Assembly: GCA_017960525.1 (NCBI GenBank) | Contig: JAGCZA010000060.1 | Span: forward strand, 1 to 56,416 | Source: Prevotella sp. | GTDB lineage: Bacteria; Bacteroidota; Bacteroidia; Bacteroidales; Bacteroidaceae | Length of the DNA stretch: 56,416 nucleotides | Direction: 5' to 3' | Shown: positions 15,173-25,168 of the stretch, in pieces | How the letters are laid out: every line of letters starts with the position of its first letter | How positions within the stretch are numbered: the stretch's first letter is position 1 | Position numbers and translations under genes: made by a program | The notes under the pieces: generated by a model | Database searches by the model: none | What the model was told of the DNA's origin: nothing | Seen by the model: only the letters and a program-made list of their open reading frames with translations

Positions 15173-17063
15173 TTACTTTACCAGCACTTTCTTGCCGTTC
15201 ACGATGTAGAGACCCTTTGTGGGCATAGCGATGCTGCGACCTTGCAGATCGTAATAGTTATTGTCAACAGCAACCTTGGCAGCAACCTCGCTGATGCCAG
15301 TAGCCTCGTCGCCAAAGCCGATGAATGAACGGGCTGAACCTTCAGGAATCTCAAGATAAGCCTTACCAGCAGGAATAGTGTTACCACTCTTCACCAAATA
15401 GAAGCCCACGCCATTGTTACCATTAGCCAGAACGAATATGGTGCTCTCGTCTCCAACAACCGAACCGTCAGAAACCTTCAAGTCGTTGTCTGTCAAAGCA
15501 TCTGCCTCAGAAACAACGGGCAAGCCATAGGTGCCCTCTAAAGCCTCAATAATAACTCCATTATTGGCAGGAACATTGTATACACGTGTAAGTGTTACCT
15601 TACCATTTGCATATTTTGCGGTATATCCTTTAACATTGTAAAGGTTCACGGGAGAAGAGGTACTGAATGTTGAATAACCAACAGATCCAATTTTAACATA
15701 TTCAAGAGAAGCTCCGGTGCCAAGCAGCAACAGTTCGTTAATCATTCCAGAAGGTTCACCTCCCCAACCAGCTTTCTTTATACTATTAAGGTGAGCATAC
15801 GTTCCCCATGAAAGAAGGTTGAACTCAGTATATCCCATTTCATTTAATTCCTGTACAACTTCGCCGTAAGTCCCATCACCACCTTCATCATTCATTATAC
15901 GATTATACAATATACGAACAGGGAATCCAGGCGTTCCGGTAACAACGAGTTTTGAATAGCCAGTAAGATCGGCATAAACTGACCAAGGCACATTACCGCC
16001 ATAAACGACACCACCTCCACTCATTGCAGTATTCAAATTAATTTCGCCAGCAGTTCCAGTAGCCGTTGAGCCAGGTTCGGTGCCGTTCCAAGATTTACAC
16101 ATATCAAGTGTTAGCTCTTTAAAACCTTCTATTAATTCTACGAGAACATCGTTTACAGAATATACTTCAACTTTCTTAATCTCAAGTGTTCCAACGAAAC
16201 CTCCTGACTGGAAAGTTATATGCGAAGATGTTGCAGGAACCTCAAAGAACCAAATGTCTAATGTCTGCCATTCACTGGTAAATGACAACTTGCGACCTGA
16301 TGATTTTGACCAGTCGCCCATCTGACAATCCAGAGATCCTGAAGATGACCCCTTGATGGTTACACGCATAACATAATCTTTGCCATTTTCTGTGGTGATG
16401 GCATCATCAACAAAATACTGACGTTCCCAGTTTCCCTTTGAAGTCGGATTAACAACAGTCAAAGTACCATTAACTATTCCAATACTAGCACCCTCATCTT
16501 CAAAAGAACCATGCCAGAAATTATACTCAGACTTGGTAGAATAGTCGCACTCATGCACTTTATCACCAATTTCCTGCTTTTTTTCTTTTTCAAACACTTG
16601 GACTTTCTTTAACTCAATAGTACCAGCAAAAGAGCCTGACTGAAACACGAGAAACGATGAAGTTGTGATACCTCTATTTGTAATGTCTACAGCTTGCCAT
16701 TCATCAGTAAAAGAAACCTGACGAGTAAGTGCCTCATCCCAGTTTCCCATGTTACAATCGATAGTTCCAGCTCCAGAACCTTTTATTTCAAAGCGAATAA
16801 CGTATGAACCACCGACTTTAGTAGGAATACCATCTCCAACGAAATATTGTACCTGCCAATTTGCTTGTGCAGTAGGATTATTAATCGTTAATACACCATT
16901 AACAACCTCTGGTAAATCTGACATACGATAAAACCCGTATTCGGTTTTATCAGAAAAGTCATACTCATAAATAAGATTTCCAGGTAAATCCTCAGCTTTT
17001 GCCCCCCCCCACTCCTACTGCGAGAAGTGCCAAGGTGAGCATAAATTTTGTAATTTTTCTCAT
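15173..17063 (-). CDS. Secreted protein with two CBM-like domains, out of frame at a G9 run
   Basis: The natural start is ATG 17063, giving a signal peptide (MRKITKFMLTLALLAVGV) that runs into nine G (C at 17002-17010 on the plus strand). With nine the frame hits TGA at once; with eight or eleven it continues as GGAKA-EDLPGNLIYEYDF into the long open frame ending at 15173. The mature protein holds two similar domains (each with NWQ/NWE-QYFV, then a W-Q-x-x-DI and F-x-G-T-I/LE-L/IKKVEV strand), like carbohydrate-binding modules of the CBM4/9 type, then a middle beta region and a C-terminal tail YDLQGRSIAMPTKGLYIVNG followed by KKVLVK, typical of Bacteroidota surface proteins. Probably an exported glycan-binding protein subject to on/off switching, or a homopolymer sequencing error. 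Confidence 0.75.
17002..17010. repeat. Homopolymer of nine C (G on coding strand) in signal-peptide codons
   Basis: The run lies in the signal peptide of the minus-strand secreted protein. Eight or eleven bases keep the frame; nine break it. Confidence 0.85.
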
Positions 17064-17115
17064 AGTTTAAATGATTGTTAGTTAATAAATAAGATGTGAT
17101 TTCAAATCAAGGGTG

Positions 17116-17123
17116 CAAAGGTA
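17116..17123 (-). promoter_or_regulatory. -7 box of the CBM-protein gene with adjoining hairpin
   Basis: TACCTTTG on the minus strand lies about 55 bases before ATG 17063. Immediately upstream a perfect 8-base inverted repeat (AAAGCCCT at 17123-17130 and AGGGCTTT at 17140-17147) covers the region where the -33 element would be, so it could be an operator. Confidence 0.5.
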
Positions 17124-17246
17124 AAGCCCTCCGTGGAGAAGGGCTTTTCAATTTGTCTCATAGTGTTTCGTTTTGGGGTTTCCCGCAACTTTCTGTTCGT
17201 TTTCACAGCAAAATGAGGGGCAAACGGCGCTTCTGCGGGCGAGGGT

Positions 17247-17392
17247 GCAGCAACTTACCGCCCCTGTAAGGGAGGGGTAGTGGTGGGGTCTGGACTCGGC
17301 TCTGCTGCTTACAAAGCAAGAATTTTTTTGTCAGCCCAAAAGATGCTGACCCCACCCCCTACCCCTCCCCTACAGGGGCGGGGAGTTGCTGC
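17247..17392. repeat. Long interrupted inverted repeat, REP/MITE-like
   Basis: Arms of about 45 bases (17247-17290 and 17348-17392) are complementary with a few mismatches and begin GCAGCAACT; they contain GC-rich blocks such as CGCCCCTGTA and GGGGAGGGGTAG, and enclose 57 bases. No coding capacity. It lies in the 3' flank of ychF. The form suggests a non-autonomous mobile or REP-type element; copies elsewhere cannot be checked here. Confidence 0.7.
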
Positions 17393-17435
17393 GCTGTGTT
17401 TTTGCAATTTATAGAACAAGACTTCTGCTAAATCG

Positions 17436-18536
17436 TTACACGTTGAAGCGGAAGTGCATGATGTCGCCGTCTTGCACCACATAGTCTTTGCCCTCAACGC
17501 CCATCTTGCCGGCTTCCTTGACAGCAGCCTCAGAGCCGTACTTCAGGTAGTCGTCGTACTTGATGACTTCGGCCCGTATAAAGCCTTTCTCGAAGTCGGT
17601 GTGGATGACGCCAGCACACTGCGGAGCCTTCCAACCGCGTTTGAACGTCCACGCCTTCACCTCCATTTCGCCGGCGGTGATGAATGTCTGGAGGTTGAGC
17701 AGGGCGTAGGCTTTCTTGATGAGGCGGTTAACGCCGCTCTCCTCCAAGCCCAGTTCCTCCAAGAAGAGTTGCTTATCCTCGTATGAGTCCAGTTCGGCAA
17801 TGTCCTCCTCGGTCTTGGCGGCGATGACCATCATCTCGGCACCCTCCTCCTGGGCCAACTCCCCTACCCTGCGGGTGAAGTCGTTGCCGTCTTTCGCATC
17901 GGCCTCGCCCACGTTGCACACGTAGAGCACGGGCTTGGCCGTGAGCAGGAAGAGATTGCGGGCACAGTCCTGCTCCTCCTTCGAGTCGAACTCCACCACG
18001 CGGGCGTTCTTGCCCTGGTCGAGCACCTCCTTGTAGGCTTTCAGCACCGCAAGTTCCACCTTTGCGTCCTTGTTGCCTGCGGCAGCGGCCTTCTCGGTCT
18101 TGGCCAGGCGGCCCTCGATGGTCTCCAAGTCCTTCAACTGGAGTTCGGTGTCGATGATTTCCTTGTCACGTATGGGGTCAATGGTGCCGTCGACGTGGGT
18201 GATGTTCTCATCCTCGAAGCAGCGCAGCACGTGGATGATGGCGTCGGTCTCACGGATGTTGCCTAAGAACTTGTTGCCCAGTCCCTCGCCCTTCGAGGCC
18301 CCCTTCACCAGTCCGGCAATGTCTACGATTTCGCACGTGGCGGGAACGATGCGGCCTGGGTGTACCAACTCGGCCAGACGGCCCAGCCGCTCGTCGGGCA
18401 CGGTGATAACGCCCACGTTGGGCTCTATGGTGCAAAACGGAAAATTGGCTGCCTGGGCCTTCGCGCTCGACAGACAGTTGAACAGGGTGCTCTTGCCCAC
18501 ATTGGGCAGGCCCACGATACCACATTTCAATGCCAT
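17436..18536 (-). CDS. ychF: Ribosome-binding ATPase YchF
   Basis: This 366-residue protein is the universally conserved Obg-type P-loop protein YchF, which binds ATP rather than GTP and associates with ribosomes, with a role in oxidative stress responses in other bacteria. G1 is GLPNVGKST at residues 8-16; the switch and G3 are in VDIAGLVKGASKGEGLGNKF; the atypical G4 appears in LYVCNVGEAD. The C-terminal TGS domain is seen in LNLQTFITAGE and ends DYVVQDGDIMHFRFNV, the family's normal end. Full length. Single gene with its own TACCTTTG box at 18585-18592 on the minus strand. Confidence 0.96.
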   Translation of the reverse strand: MALKCGIVGLPNVGKSTLFNCLSSAKAQAANFPFCTIEPNVGVITVPDERLGRLAELVHPGRIVPATCEIVDIAGLVKGASKGEGLGNKFLGNIRETDAIIHVLRCFEDENITHVDGTIDPIRDKEIIDTELQLKDLETIEGRLAKTEKAAAAGNKDAKVELAVLKAYKEVLDQGKNARVVEFDSKEEQDCARNLFLLTAKPVLYVCNVGEADAKDGNDFTRRVGELAQEEGAEMMVIAAKTEEDIAELDSYEDKQLFLEELGLEESGVNRLIKKAYALLNLQTFITAGEMEVKAWTFKRGWKAPQCAGVIHTDFEKGFIRAEVIKYDDYLKYGSEAAVKEAGKMGVEGKDYVVQDGDIMHFRFNV

Positions 18537-18584
18537 ATTATTCTCTCTGATTTACTGTTGTTTACTTGTCACGGTTTTGGCCTG

Positions 18585-18592
18585 CAAAGGTA
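18585..18592 (-). promoter_or_regulatory. -7 box of ychF
   Basis: TACCTTTG on the minus strand, about 49 bases before the ychF start. Confidence 0.55.
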
Positions 18593-18716
18593 TAAATAAA
18601 AAGCGACATGAGAAAGGAATTGGCGTTTTTCTTTATTTCTTTATAAGAATTGAGTTAAAAAGGAGGCAAAAATGAAAGTTTTTATAAAATTAATTGCTCA
18701 ATTTGAAAAATTTTAG

Positions 18717-18724
18717 TAATTTTG
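18717..18724 (+). promoter_or_regulatory. Promoter of the SusC/SusD locus
   Basis: TAATTTTG, with a TTG at 18694-18696 about 20 bases upstream, lies 35 bases before the SusC start. No sigma/anti-sigma or hybrid two-component regulator gene is adjacent. Confidence 0.6.
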
Positions 18725-18758
18725 CCCGCTAATTCCGTAATTACGCAAAAAAATATAT

Positions 18759-21700
18759 ATGGAAAAAAGACTAATGACGCTCTTGGTGGGGTGGTTCCTC
18801 TGCATTGGAATCACCTTCGCTCAAAACCAAATCAGCGGTACCGTCTATGAAGACACTGGCGAGCCCTGTATCGGGGCCACAGTGCTCATACAGGGTACGA
18901 AGCAGGGCACTAAAACCGACCTTAACGGACAATTCAAAATCGTTGTGCCCCAAGGTAAGAAAATTGTAGTGAGTTACATCGGAATGATTTCACAGACAGT
19001 CACTCCGAAGAACGGTATGAAGATTACCCTGAAGTCCGACCAGCACATGGTGGACGAGGTGGTGGTCACCGGTGTGGTGAAGCAGGATAAGCGCCTCTTC
19101 ACGGGTGCATCGAGCAAAATTGACGCCGACAAGACCAAACTTTCGGGTATGGCCGACGTGAGCCGTTCGCTGGAAGGCCGCGCCGCCGGTGTGCAGGTGA
19201 CCAACGTGAGCGGAACCTTCGGCGCAGCGCCGAAAATCCGTGTGCGTGGCGCCACCTCCATCTACGGTAACTCGAAGCCCCTCTGGGTGGTCGACAACGT
19301 GATTATCGAGGACAACGTGGACGTCTCAGCCGACGAACTGGCTTCCGGCGACGCCAAGACGCTGATTTCGAGCGCCGTGGCCGGACTGAACTCAGACGAC
19401 ATCGAGTCGTTTACCATCCTGAAGGACGGTTCCGCCACCTCTATATATGGTGCGCGCGCAATGGCCGGTGTGATTGTCATCACCACCAAAAAGGGTGCCA
19501 AAGGCCGTGCAGCCATCAACTATACCGGTGAGTTCACCAGCCGTCTGAAGCCCAGTTACAACGACTACAACATCATGAACTCGCAGGAGATGATGGGCGT
19601 CTACAAGGAGATGAGCGACAAGGGTTGGCTCCAACTGGAGAACCTGGCCAACGCCCAGAACTCGGGTGTCTACGGCTATATGTTCCAGCAGTTGCGCAAA
19701 TACGACGTTTACAATGGCACCTTCGGCCTGCAGAACACGGAGGCCGCACGCAACGCCTATCTGCAAGCAGCCGAATTCCGCAACACCGACTGGTTCGACC
19801 TTCTCTTCTCGTCAGCCGTCTCGCAGAACCACTCCGTCTCTATCTCAGGCGGTACGGAGAAATCGCAGAGTTACTTCTCACTGTCGTTGATGGACGACCC
19901 AGGCCAGTACGTCAACCGTGGAAAGGTGAAACGCTACACGCTGAACGCCAACACCAGTTACGACCTGCTGAAGAACCTCACCGTCCGTCTGGCCGCCCAG
20001 GGCAGTTACCGTGACCAGGAGGCCCCCGGCTCGCTGAACCGCACCACCGACGTGGTGACGGGTGAGGTGAAGCGCGACTTCGACATCAACCCCTTCAGTT
20101 ACGCCATGAACACCAGCCGCTGTCTGGACCCCTATACACGCTATACGCGCTTCTACACGGGCTTCAACATCTTCGACGAACTGGCAAACAACTACAACGA
20201 CATCAACGTGAACGACCTGATGTTCCGCGCAGAGGTGGAGTACAAGCCTATACAGACCGAGAAGAGCACACTGACGCTCTCAGGACTGATTTCCACCCGT
20301 ATGTCGAACACGAAGAGCATACACAACGTGATGGACAATGCCAACCAGGCCAATGCCTATCGCGCCGGCGTGGATGCCACCGACGACAACTCGACCATCC
20401 GCGACAACAACTCGCTGCTCTACACCGACCCCGACAACGACTCGGCTATGCCCGAAACCGTGCTGCCGGTGGGTGGTATCAAGTATGAGGACAGCAACGT
20501 GGGCCGCTCCAATTTCTACCGTGCAATGGCCCAGTACCGCACAGAGTTCAACGAAGACCACTCGCTGAGCGTGCTTGCCGGTACAGAACTTTCCACACGC
20601 CGCATCACCAACACCACTTGGACGGGATGGGGCTACCAGTATGAAAACGGCGGCCTGACCTACACCCCGTATCTCTGGCTGAAACAGATGAATGAGGAGA
20701 ACACCGAGTACTTCGGCGAGTCGTTCACACAGACCAACTCGCTGGCCTACTACGGACAGTTCGACTATTCGTTCAAGAAGCGCTACACCATCAACGGAAC
20801 GATGCGCTACGAAGGCTCCAACCGTCTGGGCAAGGCCACCTCGTCGCGCTGGCTCCCCACTTGGAACATCGGTCTGAAGTACGACCTTGGCAGCGAGCCC
20901 TTTATGCAGGGCGCACAGAGTTGGCTGTCGATGGTGATGCTGCGCGGAAGCCGCTCGCTGACCGCAGCCCCCGGCCCCGACTACGTGACCAACGCCACCG
21001 CCATCTACAAGACGCAGAACAAGTGGCGCCCCACCACATCGGCTGCCGAGAGCGAAATCTACATCGACCAGATTGCCAACACAGAATTGACCTACGAGAA
21101 GAAGTATGAGTGGAACGTGGGTATCGACCTGGGATTCCTCCACGACCGCATCACCCTGACCGCCGACGCCTACTGGCGCGACAACTTCGACGAAATCGGC
21201 TATGTGTTCACGCAGGGTGCCGGTGGTATCAACCGCAAATGGGCCAACGTGGCCGACATGAAGTCACGCGGCGTCGAACTCAGCCTCCACACCGAGAACA
21301 TCGTCCTGCCACGCTTCAAGTGGAGCAGCGACATCATTTATTCTTACGCCAAGAACGAAGTGACGAGGCTGAACACCGGCGACCGTGCCGTCGACCTCGT
21401 GACAGGCGCAGGCTACGGTGTTGAGGGCTATACCGTGCGACCGCTCTTCAGTTACAAGTTTGCCGGTCTGAACAGCGAGGGTCTGCCTATGGTCTACAAC
21501 GAGGAGAACGTGGCCACCGTGGGCGACCTGAACTTCCAGGAGACAGAGAACCTGACCGACTTCCTGGTCTACGAAGGCCCCACAGAGCCTACGTGGTACG
21601 GCTCCATTGGCAACAACTTCTCTTACACCTTCAACAAGGCAGGCAAACTCGACCTCGAAGTGTTCATCACTTACAGCGGCGGCAATGTAGTGCGTATGGA

Positions 21701-22127
21701 CCCCGTGTTCAGTTCCGACTACAGCGACCTGTCATCGCTCCCGCGTGAGTTCAAGAACCGCTGGATGGTGCCTGGCGACGAGACCCGCACAAACATTCCG
21801 GCCATCGCTTCGCTCAACCAGCAGGACCGCTACGGCTCCTACACTTTGTCTACTGCCTACAATGCCTACAACTACTCCACAGCACGTATCGCCAAGGGCG
21901 ACTTCGTACGTCTGAAAGAGTTGGCACTCACCTACACGATGCCAAAGGAACTGCTCGCCAAGACCGGCTTCCTCTATGGCGCATCGCTCAAGTTGGCAGC
22001 CACAAACCTGCTCCTGATCTATGCCGACAAGGACCTGAACGGACAAGACCCCGAGTTCATCAACTCCGGTGGTGTGGCTTCGCCTATCTCCAAGCAACTC
22101 ACAGCGACCCTTCGTCTGAGTTTCTGA
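18759..22127 (+). CDS. SusC/RagA-family TonB-linked outer-membrane transporter
   Basis: This 1122-residue protein is the TonB-dependent barrel of a nutrient uptake pair. It has a signal peptide (first ~21 residues), a carboxypeptidase-regulatory-like domain (ISGTVYEDTGEPCIGATVLI), a TonB-box-like stretch around VDEVVVTGVVKQ, a plug domain (with SIYGARAMAGVIVITTKKGA) and a large beta-barrel ending in RLSF. It imports substrate captured by the SusD-like lipoprotein encoded 44 bases downstream. The locus has no glycosidase; its neighbours are a HExxH lipoprotein and a DUF4302 lipoprotein, which points to peptide or glycopeptide uptake, as for RagAB, rather than a plain polysaccharide. Substrate is inference. 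Confidence 0.93.
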   Translation: MEKRLMTLLVGWFLCIGITFAQNQISGTVYEDTGEPCIGATVLIQGTKQGTKTDLNGQFKIVVPQGKKIVVSYIGMISQTVTPKNGMKITLKSDQHMVDEVVVTGVVKQDKRLFTGASSKIDADKTKLSGMADVSRSLEGRAAGVQVTNVSGTFGAAPKIRVRGATSIYGNSKPLWVVDNVIIEDNVDVSADELASGDAKTLISSAVAGLNSDDIESFTILKDGSATSIYGARAMAGVIVITTKKGAKGRAAINYTGEFTSRLKPSYNDYNIMNSQEMMGVYKEMSDKGWLQLENLANAQNSGVYGYMFQQLRKYDVYNGTFGLQNTEAARNAYLQAAEFRNTDWFDLLFSSAVSQNHSVSISGGTEKSQSYFSLSLMDDPGQYVNRGKVKRYTLNANTSYDLLKNLTVRLAAQGSYRDQEAPGSLNRTTDVVTGEVKRDFDINPFSYAMNTSRCLDPYTRYTRFYTGFNIFDELANNYNDINVNDLMFRAEVEYKPIQTEKSTLTLSGLISTRMSNTKSIHNVMDNANQANAYRAGVDATDDNSTIRDNNSLLYTDPDNDSAMPETVLPVGGIKYEDSNVGRSNFYRAMAQYRTEFNEDHSLSVLAGTELSTRRITNTTWTGWGYQYENGGLTYTPYLWLKQMNEENTEYFGESFTQTNSLAYYGQFDYSFKKRYTINGTMRYEGSNRLGKATSSRWLPTWNIGLKYDLGSEPFMQGAQSWLSMVMLRGSRSLTAAPGPDYVTNATAIYKTQNKWRPTTSAAESEIYIDQIANTELTYEKKYEWNVGIDLGFLHDRITLTADAYWRDNFDEIGYVFTQGAGGINRKWANVADMKSRGVELSLHTENIVLPRFKWSSDIIYSYAKNEVTRLNTGDRAVDLVTGAGYGVEGYTVRPLFSYKFAGLNSEGLPMVYNEENVATVGDLNFQETENLTDFLVYEGPTEPTWYGSIGNNFSYTFNKAGKLDLEVFITYSGGNVVRMDPVFSSDYSDLSSLPREFKNRWMVPGDETRTNIPAIASLNQQDRYGSYTLSTAYNAYNYSTARIAKGDFVRLKELALTYTMPKELLAKTGFLYGASLKLAATNLLLIYADKDLNGQDPEFINSGGVASPISKQLTATLRLSF

Positions 22128-22171
22128 ACAACGTAACACCTCAATTCATCGTAATTTAGAATTATAAAGAT

Positions 22172-23899
22172 ATGATTGCCAAGATAACAAATACAGTCTG
22201 GAAATGCCTCGTAAGTTGCGTTATTTGCACAGCCATCCCAGCATGTACTGACAAACTCGACGAGGTGCCCGACAACCGCACGGAGATAGACAGTCCCGAC
22301 AAGGTGAAGAAGTTGCTCACCTCGGCTTACCCTGTCTCCACACCAGCGGTGATTTGCGAACTGTCGGGCGACAACTACGTTGACGACAACGTGGTGGTGC
22401 CTGCCACCCACAACGACGCCTATGACAAGTTCCACGAGGAAGCATACAAATGGGTGGACATCAACAACTATAGCATCAACTCCGACGACACCCCATACCA
22501 AGTGTGGGAGGCCTACTATGGTGGCATTTCGGTGTGCAACCACGCCATTGCCGCAATGGACGAAATGAGCAGGGATCCGTCCAAAGACCCCGAACTGTCG
22601 CACTCTTGGGGAGAGGCCCATATTCTCAGGGCCTATCTCCACTTCATCCTGGTGAACGTCTTTGCCGAAGCCTATAAAGACGAGACCACCAGCCGTGAGG
22701 ATCGCGGCATCCCCTACGTGACAGAGCCTGAAACAGTGGTGCGCGTGGACTACAGCACATCTGAGTACCTTCACAGCGTGGCCGAGACCTACGACTTAAT
22801 CGAGAAGGACATTCTGGAGGGCATCAACCTCATCGACGACTCGAAGTATAGCGTGTCCGCCTACCACTTCAACCGCAATGCAGCAAATGCCTTTGCTGCC
22901 CGTTTCTACCTGTTCAAGCGCGACTACCAGAAGTGCCTCCAATACGCAAACGATGCCCTGGGAGGCACGCCTATGTCGATGCTGCGCAAGTGGAGCGCCA
23001 TCAACCAGAACACGATGGACTCGCGCCTCAATGACTATAACGACGAGACCGCTCCCTGCAACTTCCTGATTCAGTCCACCTACTCGCTTCAGGACCGTAT
23101 GCTCTCAGCCTGTCGCTATGCCACCAACAACGGCACAACCTTCAAGCAGGACGGAGTGACCTGGACGGTACCCTCAACGCTTGGCATAGTTATGTCGGGA
23201 GGCGGCCCCAACTGGAGCGGCTATCTGCCTTGCTACGACGGTAACCTCTTCATCTGGGGCGGACAGGAGTACGGTGTATGGCTCTTCCGTGTCTACGAAT
23301 ATTTCGAGTACACCGACAAGATTGCCGGCATCGGCTACGTCCACATGCTCTACCAGCCCCTCACCGCCGAGGAGACGCTGCTCTGCCGGGCCGAGGCAAA
23401 ACTCTATCTGGGCGACCAGGCGGGAGCAATCCAGGACTTAGGTTTCTGGACGGCATCGCACATGGTCACCAACCCGCTCACCCTGGCCGACATCACCCGC
23501 AAATACAACCGCTCGACGCGCAACAACATATACGTGAGCGCACTACACCCGAAGGAGATGGGCTTCGAGAAGGTGCTTGAGGGCGATGACCTGGCCGTAC
23601 TCGACTGTATCCTGCACTTCCGCCGCATAGAGCGTCTCTACGAGGGCGACCGCTGGTACGACATCAAGCGCTACGGCATCACCGTCTACCACTTCTATCG
23701 CGGACCGCAGGAGGACAACATCCACATTGACTCGCTCACTTGGAACGACACGCGCCGCGTGCTCCAGTTGCCCAACAACGTCATCGAGGCCGGCTACCCC
23801 GCAAACCGTACCACCGGTAGTGGCGCTATGGGCGGAGGCGGTTATGTGTCGGCTACACCCGCCAACGAGATTCTTCCTTTTTCTAACTACACGAAATGA
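22172..23899 (+). CDS. SusD/RagB-family outer-membrane nutrient-binding lipoprotein
   Basis: This 575-residue lipoprotein forms the lid on the SusC barrel. The signal peptide ends in the lipobox IPAC near residue 25, followed by TDKLDEVPDN, a typical SusD start. TPR-like helices (AHILRAYLHFILVNVFAEAY; NAANAFAARFYLFKRDYQKC) and the C-terminal FRRIERLYEGDRWYDIKRYG are family signatures. It is co-transcribed with SusC and its TGA overlaps a possible ATG of the next gene. The ligand is unknown. Confidence 0.93.
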   Translation: MIAKITNTVWKCLVSCVICTAIPACTDKLDEVPDNRTEIDSPDKVKKLLTSAYPVSTPAVICELSGDNYVDDNVVVPATHNDAYDKFHEEAYKWVDINNYSINSDDTPYQVWEAYYGGISVCNHAIAAMDEMSRDPSKDPELSHSWGEAHILRAYLHFILVNVFAEAYKDETTSREDRGIPYVTEPETVVRVDYSTSEYLHSVAETYDLIEKDILEGINLIDDSKYSVSAYHFNRNAANAFAARFYLFKRDYQKCLQYANDALGGTPMSMLRKWSAINQNTMDSRLNDYNDETAPCNFLIQSTYSLQDRMLSACRYATNNGTTFKQDGVTWTVPSTLGIVMSGGGPNWSGYLPCYDGNLFIWGGQEYGVWLFRVYEYFEYTDKIAGIGYVHMLYQPLTAEETLLCRAEAKLYLGDQAGAIQDLGFWTASHMVTNPLTLADITRKYNRSTRNNIYVSALHPKEMGFEKVLEGDDLAVLDCILHFRRIERLYEGDRWYDIKRYGITVYHFYRGPQEDNIHIDSLTWNDTRRVLQLPNNVIEAGYPANRTTGSGAMGGGGYVSATPANEILPFSNYTK

Positions 23900-23913
23900 A
23901 AGGAGTAAAAGAT

Positions 23914-25158
23914 ATGAAAAAGACAGCAAATATAGTCTGGAAGTGCATCGCCTGCTGCTGCGTCGCAGTAGTGCTCAACGCTTGCAACAAGAGCGATGAC
24001 GACTTCACCGAGAGCATCTTCGACACCAGCATAGAGGCCGTTGACCAGAGCCAGGCCACTGCACCCTTCGACCAGTGGCTCTATGACAACTTTGTGCTTC
24101 CCTACAACACGGAGATACAGTACAAGTTCAACTACCCTGCCTCAAACCTCGACTTCCAACTCACGCCCTCTGACTACAAGAAGTCACAACTCTTGGGCCA
24201 TTTCATAAAGTACCTTTTCTATGACACCTACACTAAGTATGCAGGCGACAACTTTATGAAGTCATACGGACCCAAAATCTTCCATTTCATCGGCTCTATC
24301 GCCTACTCCCCGACAACGGGAACCGAGACGCTGGGCTATGCCTCGGCAGGCGTGAAGATAACGCTTATCAACGTGAACGCAATGAAACTGTGGGCACCCG
24401 ACAACGAGTACACAGAAGGTGACATCGACAATCTCAACGAGAAGATATTCCACACTATGCACCATGAGTTCTCGCACATCCTGCACCAGACCAAGTCGTA
24501 CCCGGTGTCATACGGACAAGTGACCCCAAGCACCTACGCGCCACGTGACTGGCAGGATCGCGACTCTGTGGAAAGCCACAGCCTGGGATATATCACACAG
24601 TATGGCTCGTCGGCCACCTACGAGGACTTCGTGGAGATGCTCTCGTGTACCATTACCGACACCGACTACCGCTGGATGACCGCCATCATCGACGCCTGCG
24701 CCAACGGCGGTGTGCGTGAAGGAGACAAGGAGCAAATCTACACGCTCATCGATTCGCTCGGAATCGAAGGTCTGGACAATCCCGACCATGTGTGGAACAA
24801 ATTCACCCTCTACAAGGAGACGGCCCGCGTGACGGAGACGGGAGAAATCAGTGAACGCTATGTGCCAAGTTTCCACCAGAGCGATGCCAGAATTCATGCA
24901 AGCGGCAAGTCGCTCACTTACGTCAAGGAGAAAGAGTTCACCTCGTTCCGCGACTTCCTCGACAATTGGGTGCAAATCGACACCAGCGACAAGGTGGGAG
25001 GCATCAACGCTATGCTTAAGAAAATTGACATTGCCACCAAGTGGTACACCGAAACCTGGGGCCTTCACCTCTATGAAATTCGCCGCGAGGTACGCGAGCG
25101 CCAGAACGCTGTGAACGACTACGTGCGCAACAACGTCACCATCTACGAACTGCAGTAA
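23914..25158 (+). CDS. Substrate-import-associated zinc metallohydrolase lipoprotein
   Basis: This ~414-residue lipoprotein carries a HExxH zinc-hydrolase motif, HEFSH, near residues 184-188 in MHHEFSHILHQ, preceded by the lipobox LNAC near residue 24. It matches the family of SusD-associated metallohydrolase lipoproteins (TIGR04549). It is expected at the outer membrane, acting on the substrate imported by the SusC/SusD pair. ATG 23914 gives a clean lipoprotein signal (MKKTANIVWKCIACCCVAVV); an ATG at 23896 overlapping the SusD stop would add six residues and is also possible. The sequence does not show the substrate, though a peptidase is the most natural reading. Confidence 0.85.
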   Translation: MKKTANIVWKCIACCCVAVVLNACNKSDDDFTESIFDTSIEAVDQSQATAPFDQWLYDNFVLPYNTEIQYKFNYPASNLDFQLTPSDYKKSQLLGHFIKYLFYDTYTKYAGDNFMKSYGPKIFHFIGSIAYSPTTGTETLGYASAGVKITLINVNAMKLWAPDNEYTEGDIDNLNEKIFHTMHHEFSHILHQTKSYPVSYGQVTPSTYAPRDWQDRDSVESHSLGYITQYGSSATYEDFVEMLSCTITDTDYRWMTAIIDACANGGVREGDKEQIYTLIDSLGIEGLDNPDHVWNKFTLYKETARVTETGEISERYVPSFHQSDARIHASGKSLTYVKEKEFTSFRDFLDNWVQIDTSDKVGGINAMLKKIDIATKWYTETWGLHLYEIRREVRERQNAVNDYVRNNVTIYELQ

Positions 25159-25168
25159 ATTGAAGATT

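Larger units (their letters stand above)
17064..17435. other. Noncoding region between ychF and the CBM-protein gene
   Basis: It holds the CBM-gene promoter and small hairpin (17116-17147) and the long inverted repeat (17247-17392). No gene was found on either strand. Confidence 0.6.
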
